Origin: JAHRAW01 sp028066695
GTDB lineage: Bacteria > Pseudomonadota > Gammaproteobacteria > Arenicellales > Poriferihabitantaceae
DNA: 64,000 bases
NCBI GenBank assembly: GCA_963457535.1
Contig: OY734803.1
Location: forward strand, 1-64,000
Reading direction: 5' to 3'
The notes below the pieces were generated by a model. The model was not told where the DNA came from. It saw nothing but the letters and a program-made list of their open reading frames with translations, and did no database searches. The position numbers and the translations under genes are program-made. This document shows, piece by piece, positions 23,001 to 30,912 of this stretch; the first letter of the stretch is position 1, and each line of letters begins with the position of its first letter.

Positions 23001-24671
23001 GGCGGCGAACTCGGCAATGTGATTGACGGCGAGACGCTCATTCTGGAAGTCATCGCCGGCCTCGGCGGCTACCCGCAAAGCGGAGTCGGCGCGGATTTGC
23101 AAATGCGCGGCGCGCAATTCCGCCTGCGCGACGGCGCCGGTGGCAAGGCGGCGAATTACAAACTCCCGTCCGAGGTGGGCGCGAGCGGCGTGATTTCCGC
23201 GAAAGAGGTGACGGTTGCAACGCCGCGGGTGGTGAAGGAGTTTGACAACACCACGCTGTTCGGCAACACCGCGCTCGCCGCCGGCAGCGGCGTGATTACC
23301 GGCGCGGTCGGCGCGGACGCGCTGGTTCTGGCGCCGACCGCGGGCGTGTATGCGACCGGCGAGGTCGGAAGCAACATCGCGGTTTCCAATCTGGAATGGG
23401 AATTGCGGGTGGCGTCCGGCGGCGCCGGCGACACGAACAATTACGCGCTGCCGGAGTCGCTGCCGGAGTCGCTGGCGACCGGCGAAATCACGCGCAAACT
23501 GCTGACGCTGACGCAGGGCGACACGGTGCCGACCAAGGTGTATGACGGCGGCACCGCGCCGCCGGCGCTGACCGCGGTGATTTCCGCAGTCGGGCTGGTC
23601 ACCGGCGCGTCCGATGTCGGCTTTGCCAGCAGCACCTACAACAGCAAGGATGTGCTGCGCGCGCGCTATCTGACGGTGGCGCTGAGCGGAACCGACGCCG
23701 AAAATTACCGGCTGGACCCGCGCGTTGCGGGGGTGCCGGCGACTATTACGCCGAAAGGTCTCGCCTCGACCGCCAGCGGCACTTCCGGCCCCACGACCAA
23801 AGTCTATGACGGCACCAGCGCGGCGCCGGTGGGCTTCAGTTTCACCGACCTCGTCTTGACCGATGCCACTCAGATTGTTGAGGCCGACCGCGGCAAAGTC
23901 GCATTCGGCGTGGGCGGGGTCTATGTCGGAACCGATCCGCGAGTTCCCGCCAAAGACTCCGCGGATGCGACGCGGATTCGGCCCATTCTCACCGGCGAAG
24001 AGGCTTCCAACTACTTCATCGCCGGTACTACCAACGCACTGAGTATCCCCTCTTTCAATCGCAGACAGGGCATCACCCAGCGCCCGTTGCGCCTTACCGC
24101 GGACGACGTCGCCGGGCTGGCCTCGGCGCGGTTGCCGACTTCCGACCTGACCTACACGGTGGAATCGGGCGTCGCCGATGAGGGCCTGGTCGCCGGCGAA
24201 ACTGCCGCAGAAGTGCTGCGCGGCGAGTTGGCATACGGCACCGCCAATTCCGACGGCACCGTGCCCATCGTGCAAGGCTCGCTCGCGGCGACGACCACCA
24301 ACTATTCGCTGTCCTTCACCCCCGGTTTGTTCCACCCGAGCGGCCGGCTGGACCTGGATGTCAACGGCGAAACCATCTATGAAGAGGGCGCGGCGATTCT
24401 GCGCTACCTGTTCGGCCTGCGCGGAGACGCGCTGACCGCCGGGCTGAGCACGCTGACCCTGTCCGCGGCCGAGTTGGAAAGCAAAATCGCCAAGTTGGTT
24501 TCCGACGGGGTTTTGGATGTGGACGGCAACGCCGGCACCACCGCCCGCGACGGCGCGATCATCGCGCGGTATTTGCTCGGCGTGACCGAGGCGGAAAGTC
24601 TGGTGGCGAAATTCGGCGCGGCCGCAACCGCCGCCGATGTGCTCGCCGCGGTGCGCGCGATTCTTCCGTAA
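17058..24671 (+). CDS. Giant exported FN3/cadherin-like/YDG-repeat protein with dockerin-like C-terminus, copy 4
   Basis: A 2537-residue protein and the longest complete copy. The ATG follows GAGGAA at good spacing and opens a signal peptide (MKLPAIFASLRASASRLL, cleavage near AAAQ, about residue 36). Rough layout: MBG-type domain (45-150), two YDG-type repeats (153-335), two FN3 (345-551), cadherin-like sandwich (553-668), FN3 (670-774), cadherin-like (776-881), two FN3 (886-1112), MBG (1115-1200), a long YDG/MBG array (1203-2335), a RPLRLTADD domain, and dockerin-like loops starting at D2434 and D2487. Long stretches are nearly identical at DNA level to copies 2 and 3. It lies between lpxH and cysS, which are near neighbours in some relatives, and has its own terminator. 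No membrane anchor or dedicated exporter is visible. Surface or extracellular function is inferred. Confidence 0.85.
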   Translation: MKLPAIFASLRASASRLLAAVIGATLLTAAAPAAAQQTCTQSNKCTLTVTPAAGQSKVYGDPEPDYVYTVSGYGAGDDEENTLLAEDKRSNPLTRQGATSRSDAANDNHQFELRGNVKDIFLRKAKRKLYRVVLGGGAANRRFSVTKRPINYTATGVDKVYDGTDAAPSDLGGGFADGDIIAVDEGEVGLSHSGKYQEAGGVAAAAAGANKTIGDFGASLTGNRSFHYRLASVTASGAITPRPLTLRNVVLTKSHDGNTGVSGATVSADIGNVVSGQTVALSLKSGATAAFDSAAQGAGKTVTGLDADDLEITVTGGHGADSYSLPGDAIAATGTIAAAASAAPSAPAGVTAAAGGAFGELDLSWTALNDNSVSGYLYRWSNDGDASDWESANGASGVEFSGDGDTAGFTIGGLAAGVEYVVQIAAKNNEGDSPWSASTTAAAALSAPGAPGITAATAAVDAITVQWDAPGDTGGGALTGYKIRWAITPRSGDPVWLNANGAAGQDTAGGAGTRSETISDLVPRAPYMVQIAAVNSGGAGAFSASSSATPTARADDADIRSITVTVNTSVGDEVTLSPAFSRNITTYTARIPADVPGVVFAGVFSGNEIDDVDQDDFGVSKLSHSPYRFVTGRTDFDIGENTLKLVVTAADGSTTKTYTFNITRQVGPPLVAPATPTLANGSAAGSLDVSWSAVAASGNGGSAITAYQVRWGKDPETGSVNWNGAGSGVQAGDATARAYTITGLETGTAYQVQVAAVNAEGIGVWSASATETPSAAATNADITALTVSTADGVTAVSLDTPFVSSTTEYTADVATDVAGVIFTATYVGSKLVIAGDADNDPASGAASEAVALTVGVAKDITLVVTAQDGSTTKTYTVTVTRAAGAPAKPAKPTAARSTTVSGSVDVAWTWSGGADNNGAAVTAFHVQWKKTGDSNWLPNATGQEISNPSDRAYAVTGLEAGANYHARVRAVNSVGNGAWSDNSNAAAASGPPRPPATVTVLAVSGGLAVQIPNFSLDTGGPPLAGYRFRWRTAATNGPDGLANTADDVAAGAWQDESGANDQGHFVALPAARYNINRLTGGVRYDVQGARQNAAPSDNVSTWRNGQTLAPTRKAITIAPNTASKVYGAADPAVDYPQPNSLALHRTKEALFTADPFDREPGENAGEYNYRLKDPLPWNPAGNPAGAYTVSLDGRNKFTITAKEVTYTSTAADKTYDGNVNAPSDLGGSFTGVVTATVNGVAIDDTAAGKLSLTGGLFQNKNAGENKAVTQFALDGDSKDNYTLASASSVTGDITKLATTLTLNVNARVYDGTTNTGAVTAVFSPEIVGGDTVNVDVSSAVYADADAGTGKTINGVADAQITGGDKANYEITIESAGEVTKRPLRVSAGGSGNARPADAALADHSLLTIGAAAGEGLVSPDTAATVLSGAIALGDESGSAPRFTSPLTIGTLAASGNYELIFTAGEFVRSSLQTLVVTPAETTRVFGGSDPTFTWTVAPQSGSAFITGDSASTQFFTAGQTVVQRAAGNDAGRYAFSLADPLPTASGIDAKYLFVIAPGAEYTITPKPLTATAITLTKEYDGAATITGATIGGGVLSGLEGSDAATLALKSDAVGAYADADAGESKTLTGVDSADFEISATDPAKAGNYAVPSSLSVSGEITAKEVTVAAVTLTKEYDGDATLGASIIKTGTGEITGEAGSESLVLTPTAGDYDAAGAGARSVSGADFDLASPDSSAKPENYALPASLSVDGEITAKEVAVADVTVTKTFDNTTSMTGVVVTGGAVTGAVGSQTFTLQLAAANDGVFDSANVGTGINVSGADFELAALAGDTTSDPANYALPEVTVAGVIEPKELTFSGVATLRKSYDGTNAAEATGANAVEVVGGVIAGAVGANTFRLALASGHDITYPQNDAGGALTFTNADAADFALQSAGDGDPANYRLSGEISARGEIARREVTVAAVTLTKPYDGTAVVGASVALGGGELGNVIDGETLILEVIAGLGGYPQSGVGADLQMRGAQFRLRDGAGGKAANYKLPSEVGASGVISAKEVTVATPRVVKEFDNTTLFGNTALAAGSGVITGAVGADALVLAPTAGVYATGEVGSNIAVSNLEWELRVASGGAGDTNNYALPESLPESLATGEITRKLLTLTQGDTVPTKVYDGGTAPPALTAVISAVGLVTGASDVGFASSTYNSKDVLRARYLTVALSGTDAENYRLDPRVAGVPATITPKGLASTASGTSGPTTKVYDGTSAAPVGFSFTDLVLTDATQIVEADRGKVAFGVGGVYVGTDPRVPAKDSADATRIRPILTGEEASNYFIAGTTNALSIPSFNRRQGITQRPLRLTADDVAGLASARLPTSDLTYTVESGVADEGLVAGETAAEVLRGELAYGTANSDGTVPIVQGSLAATTTNYSLSFTPGLFHPSGRLDLDVNGETIYEEGAAILRYLFGLRGDALTAGLSTLTLSAAELESKIAKLVSDGVLDVDGNAGTTARDGAIIARYLLGVTEAESLVAKFGAAATAADVLAAVRAILP

Positions 24672-24689
24672 GCGCGCGCGAACTTTTTC

Positions 24690-24733
24690 GCGGCGGCGCA
24701 TTTTGTTAACCTCGCGCCGCCGCGCTTTTTCTT
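24690..24733 (+). terminator. Rho-independent terminator after copy 4
   Basis: A perfect 10-bp stem (GCGGCGGCGC at 24690-24699 with GCGCCGCCGC at 24714-24723) with a 14-nt loop is followed by GC and then TTTTTCTT. It lies 18 bases after the copy 4 stop codon. Confidence 0.85.
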
Positions 24734-24735
24734 CC

Positions 24736-24771
24736 CCGGTTTTTTCACCGGCTTTTTCACCCGGCTTTTTC
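24736..24771 (+). repeat. Three tandem 12-base T-rich units
   Basis: Three consecutive near-identical units (CCGGTTTTTTCA, CCGGCTTTTTCA, CCCGGCTTTTTC) lie between the copy 4 terminator and cysS. They may add to termination or arise from slippage; no function is evident. Confidence 0.6.
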
Positions 24772-24822
24772 CGCGCCGCTTTTAATTGCCGCGGACTTTT
24801 TTGCCGCGCCCCGATTCGCGCC

Positions 24823-26196
24823 ATGCCCCTGCATCTCTACGACACCTACCGCCGCGAAATCCGCGCGTTCGCGCCGCTGGAAGAGGGCGCGGTGCGCATG
24901 TACGCGTGCGGGCCGACCGTGTATGACTACGCCCACATCGGCAACCTGCGCACCTATCTGTTTGAGGATGTGCTGCGCCGCGCGCTGGAGTTTTGCGGGT
25001 ATGAAGTCCGGCATGTGATCAACATCACCGATGTCGGGCATCTGGTCTCGGACGCGGACGAGGGCGAGGACAAAATGGAGCGCGGCGCGCGGCGCGAGGG
25101 GGAAAGCGCGGCGAAAATCGCCGGGCGTTACACGCGCGCGTTTAAGGAGGATTTTTCCGCGTTGAACATGCTGGCGCCGCATGTGTGGTGCCGCGCGACC
25201 GAGCACATCGCCGAGCAAATCGCCGACATCGCCGAGATTGAAAAGCGCGGGTTCGCATACCGCACTTCGGACGGGATTTATTTTGACACTTCCAAGCAGG
25301 AGAGTTACGGTTATCTGGCGCGGCTGAACCGCGCCGGAATCGCGCCGGGCGCGCGGGTCGCGCTCGGCGAAAAACGAAACGCCACCGATTTTGCGCTGTG
25401 GAAATTCAGCCCGCCCGGGGAGAAGCGGCAGATGGAATGGGAGAGTCCGTGGGGGACCGGGTTTCCCGGCTGGCACATTGAATGCTCGGCGATGGCGGTC
25501 AAATACCTCGGCAAAAAATTTGACATTCACTGCGGCGGCAAGGACCACATTCCGGTGCACCACGCCAACGAAATCGCGCAAAGCGAGGCGCGGCACGGGA
25601 CGACGCTGGCGAACTTTTGGATGCACGGGTATTTTTTGGAGACGGCGGCGGCGAAGATGTCCAAGTCGGACGGGGCGTTTTTGCGGCTGGAGTCGCTGAC
25701 CGACCGCGGGTATGCGCCGGCGGATTTTCGCTATTTGTGCCTGAGCGCGCATTACCGCAGCGATTTGAAATTCACCTGGGAAAGTCTGGACGCGGCCGCG
25801 GCCGCGCTCGGGCGGTTGCGCGGGTTTGCGGAGAAGTGGCAGGGGGAGGCGGCGCCGGATGCGGCGTCCGAGGCGGCGTTTTCCGCGGCGATTTTCGCGG
25901 ATCTGAATACGCCGCAGGCGCTGGCGGCGGTGTGGGACATGAGCAAGCGCGATTTGCCGGATGCGGTGAAAAAGGCGAGTTTGTTGCGGTTTGATAGTGT
26001 TTTGGGGCTGGGTCTGGGCGAATCCGCGGCGGAAATTCCGAAAAAGGCGCTGGAATTGGCGGCGCGGCGCGAAAAAGCGCGCGCCGACGGCGACTGGGAA
26101 AAAGCCGACCGAATTCGCGGGGAGATTCTGCGCAAGTGGGGCTGCGAGATTGAAGACACGCCCGACGGCGCGAAATTGCGGATGATTCGGCGGTGA
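24823..26196 (+). CDS. cysS: Cysteine--tRNA ligase
   Basis: A 457-residue class I aminoacyl-tRNA synthetase that charges tRNA-Cys in the cytoplasm; the length is close to the E. coli enzyme. It has the zinc ligand C29 in ACGPTVYDYAHIGN, where HIGN (38-41) is the HIGH signature, the WHIECSAM segment carrying a zinc cysteine, the HHANE segment with a His and Glu, and KMSKS at 278-282. The start at MPLHLYDT was chosen because it matches the usual N-terminus; the upstream extension is translated T-rich repeat and terminator sequence. No obvious promoter was found. It is followed by a 142-base gap and the initiator tRNA. Confidence 0.96.
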   Translation: MPLHLYDTYRREIRAFAPLEEGAVRMYACGPTVYDYAHIGNLRTYLFEDVLRRALEFCGYEVRHVINITDVGHLVSDADEGEDKMERGARREGESAAKIAGRYTRAFKEDFSALNMLAPHVWCRATEHIAEQIADIAEIEKRGFAYRTSDGIYFDTSKQESYGYLARLNRAGIAPGARVALGEKRNATDFALWKFSPPGEKRQMEWESPWGTGFPGWHIECSAMAVKYLGKKFDIHCGGKDHIPVHHANEIAQSEARHGTTLANFWMHGYFLETAAAKMSKSDGAFLRLESLTDRGYAPADFRYLCLSAHYRSDLKFTWESLDAAAAALGRLRGFAEKWQGEAAPDAASEAAFSAAIFADLNTPQALAAVWDMSKRDLPDAVKKASLLRFDSVLGLGLGESAAEIPKKALELAARREKARADGDWEKADRIRGEILRKWGCEIEDTPDGAKLRMIRR

Positions 26197-26321
26197 CCGC
26201 GGGAATTGTGGGGTTTCGCACATTTTCCGCGGCATTTTCCGCGGCGATTTTTCCCAATCCCCCAAAAATCCGCCCGGTAAAAAAACTCCGCCGCAGGCAT
26301 GCATGCGCGGCGCGTCGCGGG

Positions 26322-26327
26322 TATAAT
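26322..26327 (+). promoter_or_regulatory. -10 element for initiator tRNA
   Basis: A perfect TATAAT ends 11 bases before the mature tRNA 5' end, a normal distance for a tRNA promoter with a short leader. The -35 region (around 26299-26304) is not a clear TTGACA. Confidence 0.65.
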
Positions 26328-26338
26328 CGCGCGCGTAT

Positions 26339-26415
26339 TGCGGGGTGGAGCAGTTTGGCAGCTCGTCGGGCTCATAACCCGAAGGTCGCAGGTTCAAATC
26401 CTGCCCCCGCTACCA
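26339..26415 (+). tRNA. Initiator tRNA-fMet (CAT)
   Basis: A 77-nt cloverleaf with encoded CCA and anticodon CAT. Initiator hallmarks are present: three G-C pairs in the anticodon stem (GGG before and CCC after the loop) and an unpaired 1-72 position. That mismatch is T1 with T72, unlike the C1-A72 of E. coli. Its position just before rimP-nusA-infB is the same as metY in E. coli, where an initiator tRNA leads this operon. Confidence 0.95.
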
Positions 26416-26432
26416 AATTTCACGGTAAAAAA

Positions 26433-26454
26433 CCCCGCAATCGCGGGGTTTTTT
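26433..26454 (+). terminator. Terminator or attenuator after tRNA-fMet
   Basis: A CCCCGC stem (26433-26438), AATC loop, GCGGGG (26443-26448) and then TTTTTT, preceded by a run of A. It lies 17 bases after the tRNA and 44 bases before rimP, so it can end the tRNA transcript and limit read-through into the rimP operon. Confidence 0.88.
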
Positions 26455-26498
26455 ATCAGGGTTACGGCGATTACTGCGATTGGGGGCGAGCGGTGGGC

Positions 26499-27038
26499 AT
26501 GCGCGGCGGCGGCGAAAAAAACCAGCGGAAACAAGCGGATGGCGGCGGAATTTCCGCGGCCGCGCCTTTGCGCGCATTGCTGGCGCCGCCGACCGAGGCG
26601 CTCGGCTATGAATTGGTGCATGTGGAATACGCGCCCGAGCGCGGCAAAAATGTCCTGCGCATTTACATTGACGCGCCGGGCGGAATTCGCGTGGATGACT
26701 GCGAGGCGGTCAGCCGGCAACTGAGCGCGGTTTTGGATGTGGAGGCGCCGCCCGCGCTGTCGGGCGCGTATGAACTGGAAGTGTCGTCGCCGGGGCTGGA
26801 CCGGCCGCTGGTCGCGCCCGAGCATTTTCGCCGGCACACCGGCAAGCGCGCGCGAATTACGCTGAACGCGCCGCGCGACGACGGCCGCCGCCGCTACACC
26901 GGCACGCTGCTGGAAGCCGACGAGGAGCGGGTGGTGCTGCTGGTGGACGACGCGGCGAAATGCGAACTCACCTACGCCGAGATGCGCATGGCGCGGCTGG
27001 AGCCGGCGCTGAATGCGCCGCGGGGGCAGCGCGCATGA
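26499..27038 (+). CDS. rimP: Ribosome maturation factor RimP
   Basis: A 179-residue protein needed for 30S subunit maturation. After a low-complexity N-terminus, the RimP core is clear: LALGYELVHVEY-like opening (APPTEALGYELVHVEYA), LRIYIDAPGGIRVDDCEAVSRQL, then YELEVSSPGLDRPL, and a C-terminal SH3-like beta domain. The ATG at 26499 has a GGGGGCGAG ribosome-binding-like stretch eight bases upstream; an in-frame GTG two codons earlier is an alternative. It is about 25 residues longer than E. coli RimP, mostly at the N-terminus. The stop overlaps the nusA start as ATGA, so the two are translationally coupled. Confidence 0.93.
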   Translation: MRGGGEKNQRKQADGGGISAAAPLRALLAPPTEALGYELVHVEYAPERGKNVLRIYIDAPGGIRVDDCEAVSRQLSAVLDVEAPPALSGAYELEVSSPGLDRPLVAPEHFRRHTGKRARITLNAPRDDGRRRYTGTLLEADEERVVLLVDDAAKCELTYAEMRMARLEPALNAPRGQRA

Positions 27039-28531
27039 TCACCACGCTTACCAGCAACGAGATTTTGCTGATGGCAGATTCCTTTTCGCAGGAGAAGGAC
27101 CTGGATCGCGAGGTGGTGTTCAGCGCGATTGAGGCCGGCCTGGCCGTGGCCACGCGCAAAAAATACGACGACAAAATTGACGCGAGCGTGGTCATCCACC
27201 GCGAGAGCGGCGAATACAAAACCTACCAAATCTGGGAGGTGTTCGCCGACGACCACGAACTGGAGGAGCCCGACCTGCAGAAGAACCTGAGCGAGGCGCG
27301 CGCCGAGTTTCCCGAGGCCGAAGTTGGCGCGTTCGTGCGCGTGGAGATTCCCAATGTGGATTTCAGCCGCATCGCCGCGCAGGCCGCGAAGCAGGTGATC
27401 ATGCAAAAAGTGCGCGAGGCCGCGCGCGAGCAGACCGCCGAACGCTACCAGGACCGCTACGGCGTGCTGCTCTCCGGCACGGTGAAGCGCCTGGAAAAAG
27501 GCAACGCGGTCATTGACCTCGGGGACGCCGACGCGCTGTTGCCGAAAAACAACATGATTCCGCGCGAGGGGCTGCGCCCCGGCGACCGCATTCGCGCGCT
27601 CCTTCAGGAAATCAGCGAGGAGGCGCGCGGTCCGCAACTGGTGCTGACGCGCCTGACGCCGCAGTTTTTGATTGAACTTTTCAAACTGGAGGTGCCGGAA
27701 GCCGGCGAGGGGATCATTGAAATCCTCGCGGCGGCGCGCGACCCCGGCTCGCGCGCCAAAATCGCGGTGCGCACCAATGACGCGAACATTGACCCGGTCG
27801 GCGCGTGCGTCGGCATTCGCGGCTCGCGCGTGCAGAGCGTCTCCAACGAAATCGCCGGCGAGCGCGTGGACATCATCGTCTGGTCGGACAACATCGCCGA
27901 GTTCGCGATGCAGGCGCTCGCCCCGGCCGAGGTGGAGTTCATCTATGTGGACGAGGACCTGAAATCCATGGATGTCGTGGTCACCGAGGAAAACCTGTCG
28001 CGCGCCATCGGCAGCCGCGGCCAGAATGTGCGCCTCGCCTCCGAACTCATCAACTGGGAACTCAACCTGATGACCGACGAAGACGCCGCGCAGAAACAGG
28101 AGAGCGAGCAAAAAAGCATGGTGGAAAGTTTCACCGAGAAACTGGACATTGACGAAAACGTCGCGACCATCCTGGTGCAGGAGGGCTTCAACACGCTGGA
28201 GGAAATCGCCTATGTGCCGAGCCAGGAACTCCTGGACATTGAGGAGTTTGACGGGAAACTGGTGGACGAACTGCGCAGCCGCGCGCAGGACGCGCTGCTG
28301 ACCAGCGCCATCGCCTCGCAGGAGGAAAACGCGCCGCGCGAAGATTTGCTGCGCATGGAGGGCATGGACCCGAAAACCGCGCGCGCGCTCGCGGCCGGCG
28401 GCGTGCGCACCATGTCCGACCTGGCCGACTGCTCGGTGGACGAGGTGCTGGACATCGTGGATATCGGCAACGAGCGCGCCAGCAGTTTGATCATGACGGC
28501 GCGCGCGCCGCTGTTCCAATGTCCGAAGTAA
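27035..28531 (+). CDS. nusA: Transcription termination/antitermination factor NusA
   Basis: A 498-residue RNA polymerase-binding factor affecting pausing, termination and antitermination. Rough layout: N-terminal RNAP-binding domain (1-135), S1 domain (about 140-205, GTVKRLEKGNAVIDLGDADALLP), two KH domains (about 210-350, including GACVGIRGSRVQ and AIGSRGQNVRLAS), then two acidic C-terminal helix-hairpin repeats (about 370-495). The paired acidic repeats are the E. coli-like form. It starts inside the rimP stop (ATGA) and overlaps infB by 13 bases. Confidence 0.97.
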   Translation: MITTLTSNEILLMADSFSQEKDLDREVVFSAIEAGLAVATRKKYDDKIDASVVIHRESGEYKTYQIWEVFADDHELEEPDLQKNLSEARAEFPEAEVGAFVRVEIPNVDFSRIAAQAAKQVIMQKVREAAREQTAERYQDRYGVLLSGTVKRLEKGNAVIDLGDADALLPKNNMIPREGLRPGDRIRALLQEISEEARGPQLVLTRLTPQFLIELFKLEVPEAGEGIIEILAAARDPGSRAKIAVRTNDANIDPVGACVGIRGSRVQSVSNEIAGERVDIIVWSDNIAEFAMQALAPAEVEFIYVDEDLKSMDVVVTEENLSRAIGSRGQNVRLASELINWELNLMTDEDAAQKQESEQKSMVESFTEKLDIDENVATILVQEGFNTLEEIAYVPSQELLDIEEFDGKLVDELRSRAQDALLTSAIASQEENAPREDLLRMEGMDPKTARALAAGGVRTMSDLADCSVDEVLDIVDIGNERASSLIMTARAPLFQCPK

Positions 28532-30906
28532 CCATTCGGCGTTTCGCCGAGCAAATCGGGGTCAGCATTGAAAAACTGCTGGACCAACTGGAGAGCGCCG
28601 GCATCGGCGGCAAGGGCGAGAACGACCTGCTGGAGTCCGGCGAGAAGGTCAAACTGCTGAAGTTTTTGCAGGGCGGCGGCGAAGACGGCGACGGCGGCCC
28701 GCACATCACGCTGAAGCGCAAGGTTACCGACGAGATTCGGCAGACCTCGCGCACCGGCGCGGCGCGCACCGTGCATGTGGAGGTGAAAAAACGCCGGACT
28801 TTTGTGCGGCGCACCGTGATTGAGGAAAAGCAGGCCGAAGCGGCGCGCGCGCGCGAGGAAACTCCGCCGCCGGAACAAGTGCAGGAGCCGCCGGCGCCGG
28901 CGCAAGTTGAAACCGCGCCGCTCAAATTGAACGCGGAAATCGCCGCGAAAAAACCGGCGCGCGAAACGCCGCCGCCCGCGGAAAAACCCGCGGACGCGCC
29001 AAAAAAGAGCGCGAAACCGCGCAGGAAAGAGGGCGGGCGCGCGCAACTGCATGTCGCGCGCGAGCGCGGCCGCCGCCGCCGCCAGCCGCGCAAGCATGGC
29101 CGGATTTCCTCCACGATTTCCGACGCGCACGCGTTCGCCAAGCCGACCGCGCCGGTGGTGCGCGAGATCGCTATCCCTGAGACGATTAGCGTCGGCGAAT
29201 TGGCGCAGGCGATGTCGGTCAAGGCCGCCGAAGTGATCAAGACGCTGATGGCGATGGGCTCCATGGCGACCATTAACCAATTGCTGGACCGCGACACCGC
29301 GATGCTCGCGGTGGAGGAGATGGGGCATATCGCCACCGCGGCCGAGGAGGACGACCCGGAGGCGCGCCTTCTCGCCGGCGACCCCGAGGCCGACTTGCAG
29401 CCGCGCCCGCCGGTGGTGACGGTGATGGGGCATGTGGACCACGGCAAGACCTCGCTGCTGGACTACCTGCGCAAAACGCGCGTCGCCGACGGCGAGGCCG
29501 GCGGCATTACGCAGCACATCGGCGCGTATAAGGTGCGCCTGCCGCAGGGCGAGATTTGTTTTCTGGATACGCCGGGGCACGAGGCGTTTTCGGCGATGCG
29601 CGTGCGCGGCGCGAAAGCCACCGACCTGGTCATTTTGGTGGTCGCCGGCGACGACGGCGTCAAGCCGCAAACGGTTGAGGCGATCAACCACGCGCGCGCC
29701 GCCGATGCGCCGATCATCGTCGCGATTAATAAAATGGACCGCGAACAGGCCGACGCCGAGCGGGTGCGCAAGGAACTCTCCGCGCATTCGGTCATCGGCG
29801 AGAAGTGGGGCGGCGATGTGCTGATCAACGAAATCTCGGCGCGCACCGGAGACGGCGTGGACGCGCTGCTGGAATCGGTGCTGCTGCAGGCCGAGGTGCT
29901 GGACTTAAAGGCGCGTGCCAGCGGGCCCGCGGCCGGGCGCGTGATTGAAGCGCGCCTGGACAAGGGCAAGGGTCCGGTGGCGACGGTGCTGGTGCAGCAG
30001 GGGGTGCTGCGCGCCGGCGACACCATTCTCGCCGGGCGCGAGGCCGGGCGCGTGCGCGTGCTGACCGACGCGCAGGGGCATAGCGTGGAACAGGCCGGTC
30101 CTTCCACGCCGGTGGAGATTCAGGGGCTGGCCGGGGTGCCGGTCGCCGGCGATGATTTGTTCGCGGTCGGCGACGAGCGCAAGGCGCGCGAAATCGCGCT
30201 GCACCGCGAGAGCAAGCACCGCGAGGTGAAACTCGCGCAACAGCAAAAATCCACGCGCGAAAATCTGCTGGACCGCATGGGCGAAGCCGGCGGCAAGTCG
30301 CTGAACCTGCTGATCAAGGCCGATGTGCAGGGCTCGGTGGAGGCGATCAGCGAGGCGCTGGAAAAAATTTCCGGCGGCGAAGTCGGCGTCAAGGTGGTGC
30401 ACGGCATGGTCGGCGGCATCAACGAATCCGACGCAAACCTGGCGATGGCCTCGGGCGCGGTGATCATCGGCTTTAATGTGCGCGCCGACGCGGCCGCGCG
30501 CGCGCTGATAGAGCGCGAAAACATCAGCGTGCACTACCACAGCGTCATTTACGACGTGGTGGATTTCGTCAAGGAATCGGTGTCGGGCATGCTCTCGCCG
30601 GTGGTGCGCGAGGAGCAGGTCGGGCTGGCCGAGGTGCGCGATGTGTTCCGCGCGCCGAAACTCGGCGCGGTCGCCGGCGCGTTTGTTTCCGAGGGCGCGG
30701 TGCGGCGCGATTTGCCGGTGCGCGTGCTGCGCGACAACATCGTCATCTTTGAAGGCGCGATTGATTCGCTGCGCCGCTTCAAGGACGACGTCAACGAGGT
30801 CAAAAGCGGCATGGAATGCGGCATCGGCGTGAAAAATTACAGCGACATCAAAGTCGGCGACCAGATAGAGGTGTATGAGGTCGTCGAAACCGCGCAGCGG
30901 CTGTGA
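28519..30906 (+). CDS. infB: Translation initiation factor IF-2
   Basis: A 795-residue GTPase that brings initiator tRNA to the 30S subunit and promotes subunit joining. The N-terminus has an IF2_N-type domain (1-50) and a charged, alanine/proline-rich linker, then a second IF2_N-like segment (TISVGELAQAMSVKAAEVIK, about 215-235). The G domain carries GHVDHGKT (304-311), DTPGH and NKMD. The beta-barrel and C-terminal tRNA-binding domains follow. The linker is shorter than in E. coli IF-2 (890 residues). It begins within the nusA coding end. Confidence 0.97.
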   Translation: MSEVTIRRFAEQIGVSIEKLLDQLESAGIGGKGENDLLESGEKVKLLKFLQGGGEDGDGGPHITLKRKVTDEIRQTSRTGAARTVHVEVKKRRTFVRRTVIEEKQAEAARAREETPPPEQVQEPPAPAQVETAPLKLNAEIAAKKPARETPPPAEKPADAPKKSAKPRRKEGGRAQLHVARERGRRRRQPRKHGRISSTISDAHAFAKPTAPVVREIAIPETISVGELAQAMSVKAAEVIKTLMAMGSMATINQLLDRDTAMLAVEEMGHIATAAEEDDPEARLLAGDPEADLQPRPPVVTVMGHVDHGKTSLLDYLRKTRVADGEAGGITQHIGAYKVRLPQGEICFLDTPGHEAFSAMRVRGAKATDLVILVVAGDDGVKPQTVEAINHARAADAPIIVAINKMDREQADAERVRKELSAHSVIGEKWGGDVLINEISARTGDGVDALLESVLLQAEVLDLKARASGPAAGRVIEARLDKGKGPVATVLVQQGVLRAGDTILAGREAGRVRVLTDAQGHSVEQAGPSTPVEIQGLAGVPVAGDDLFAVGDERKAREIALHRESKHREVKLAQQQKSTRENLLDRMGEAGGKSLNLLIKADVQGSVEAISEALEKISGGEVGVKVVHGMVGGINESDANLAMASGAVIIGFNVRADAAARALIERENISVHYHSVIYDVVDFVKESVSGMLSPVVREEQVGLAEVRDVFRAPKLGAVAGAFVSEGAVRRDLPVRVLRDNIVIFEGAIDSLRRFKDDVNEVKSGMECGIGVKNYSDIKVGDQIEVYEVVETAQRL

Positions 30907-30912
30907 CGCGCG

